From Clostridia bacterium (GTDB taxonomy: Bacteria > Bacillota > Clostridia > Oscillospirales > Acutalibacteraceae), in the NCBI GenBank assembly GCA_017439585.1, contig JAFSIV010000004.1, positions 124,001-188,000 on the forward strand: a DNA stretch of 64,000 nt, given 5' to 3'. The translations under genes were made by a program, and so were the position numbers. Shown piece after piece: positions 63,240-64,000 of this stretch (positions within the stretch are counted from its first letter, which is position 1; each line of letters begins with the position of its first letter). Under the pieces are notes generated by a model. The model saw only the letters and a program-made list of their open reading frames with translations. It searched no databases and had not been told where the DNA came from.

Positions 63240-64000
63240 CACCTTTTAATAAAATATTCTTCATACCAGACAAGAAAGGTATAAATAGTCCAAACCTTGC
63301 GCCAGTTATCTGAATTTCCGTTTATATATTCATTGAAAATAGCGTTTATTTCGTCAATATTAAAAAACTTTTCGGCGGTTTCGCTATTGAATTTTTCGCG
63401 AACATCCTTATTATAATTCTCGTTTGCCATCCATTTTCTGATAGGAACAACGAAGCCCAACTTTTTCCTGAAAGCGATTTCCTCAGGCAAAACCTTTAAG
63501 GCGGCGGTTCTAAGAGCTAATTTATTATTGATTTCATCAATTTTGCAGTTTGAAGGCATACGGGATGCAATATCGAAAATTCTTAAATCGGTTAAAGGCA
63601 TACGAACTTCAAGCCCTGCGGCGCGGCTCATCTTATCAACATTAAGATAAATATCACCTTCAAGCCAAACCTGAATATCAACGTCCGACATTTTAGATAA
63701 TGGGTCTAGGTTTTCGTTTTCTTTGTAAATATCTTTTACTAAATCTATCGGTTCAAAATTTTCGAAATAGGTTTTAAGAATTTTACGTTTTTCGTCCTCT
63801 TTCATTATATTGGTGTTGCCAACATAAAAGGTTTTGAGGTTATCGCCATAGCGTTCGGCGTTTCGATACATATTATATCCGCCGAAAAACTCGTCTGCAC
63901 CCTCGCCTGAATAACAGATTTTAGTATGCTTAGCGGTTGAAATGCAACCTAGCGCAAAGGCTATTGCAGAAGCATCGCCGAGGGGCTGTTCCATATTATA
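63239..64000 (-). CDS. asnB: asparagine synthetase (glutamine-hydrolysing), C-terminal part
   Basis: The frame is open to the right edge, so this is the last 253 or so residues of a larger protein. It shows the synthetase domain of AsnB: EQPLGDASAIAFALG near the edge, SGEGADEFFGGYNMYRN (the conserved aspartyl-AMP loop SGEGADE) and RMPLTDLRIFDIASRMPSNC, ending at the C-terminus in YEEYFIKR. The N-terminal glutaminase domain with the catalytic Cys2 lies outside the window. It makes asparagine from aspartate and glutamine using ATP. Confidence 0.93.
   Translation of the reverse strand, partial: YNMEQPLGDASAIAFALGCISTAKHTKICYSGEGADEFFGGYNMYRNAERYGDNLKTFYVGNTNIMKEDEKRKILKTYFENFEPIDLVKDIYKENENLDPLSKMSDVDIQVWLEGDIYLNVDKMSRAAGLEVRMPLTDLRIFDIASRMPSNCKIDEINNKLALRTAALKVLPEEIAFRKKLGFVVPIRKWMANENYNKDVREKFNSETAEKFFNIDEINAIFNEYINGNSDNWRKVWTIYTFLVWYEEYFIKR

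Overview
The window is AT-rich, densely packed chromosomal DNA from an anaerobic, endospore-forming Firmicute of the class Clostridia, probably an Oscillospirales-type gut bacterium. The evidence is of several kinds. There are sporulation genes (spoIVB, yunB, ylbJ, yqfC, yqfD and a SigH-like sigma factor). Gram-positive regulatory RNAs are present: a T-box before pheST, an FMN riboswitch before ribU and a THF riboswitch before folT. Other markers are AddAB recombination nuclease, a bifunctional AdhE, IreB, and GGAGG-type ribosome binding sites. The species cannot be named from the sequence alone. There is no prophage, transposase gene, CRISPR array or rRNA operon.

Layout. Positions 1-3900 hold a gene tail, a small membrane protein, an LTA-synthase-like gene cut by one in-frame TAG, a Nudix hydrolase and a LOG-family protein. 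Positions 4000-13030 are housekeeping: prs, tRNA-Thr, an XRE regulator with mnmE, ireB, pheST behind a T-box, and a divergent eno. spoIVB follows, and its first codons form the 3' arm of the eno terminator. Positions 14330-16345 are the one clearly accessory segment: a long palindrome, two orphan genes, and between them a strongly structured candidate non-coding RNA with its own UUCG-loop terminator. Next come pgcA, a SigH-like sigma factor, a zinc-ribbon protein, a two-component system, an HtrA protease, yunB and ligA.

Positions 25650-37505 hold FMN riboswitch-ribU and then a long run of addB, addA, a heterodimeric ABC exporter and a SLOG protein. Positions 37690-42326 form a cell-division block: a PucR/CdaR-type regulator, ftsE, ftsX, a secreted coiled-coil M23 hydrolase of the PcsB/EnvC type and a coiled-coil protein. 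A DtxR-family repressor, rpsB-tsf, ppa, a hairpin array and two tRNA-Ser genes follow. Positions 46100-52500 carry ylbJ, yqfC-yqfD, murA, walJ-rlmH and tRNA-Arg. The rest has an RluA-type pseudouridine synthase, THF riboswitch-folT, a leftward envelope cluster (dacF-like carboxypeptidase, lipoprotein cyclophilin, PAP2 phosphatase), a metallophosphoesterase, adhE with a small kinase gene, htpG, and the end of an asparagine synthetase running off the right edge.

Most transcription units are bounded by visible intrinsic terminators. About a dozen close-to-consensus sigma-A promoters with 16-17 bp spacers can be read directly. The best candidates for something not previously described are the structured RNA at 14987-15216 with its orphan neighbours (a 6S-like RNA must be excluded first), the eno terminator nested in the start of spoIVB, and the folT hairpin that is both a terminator and a ribosome-binding-site sequestering stem.
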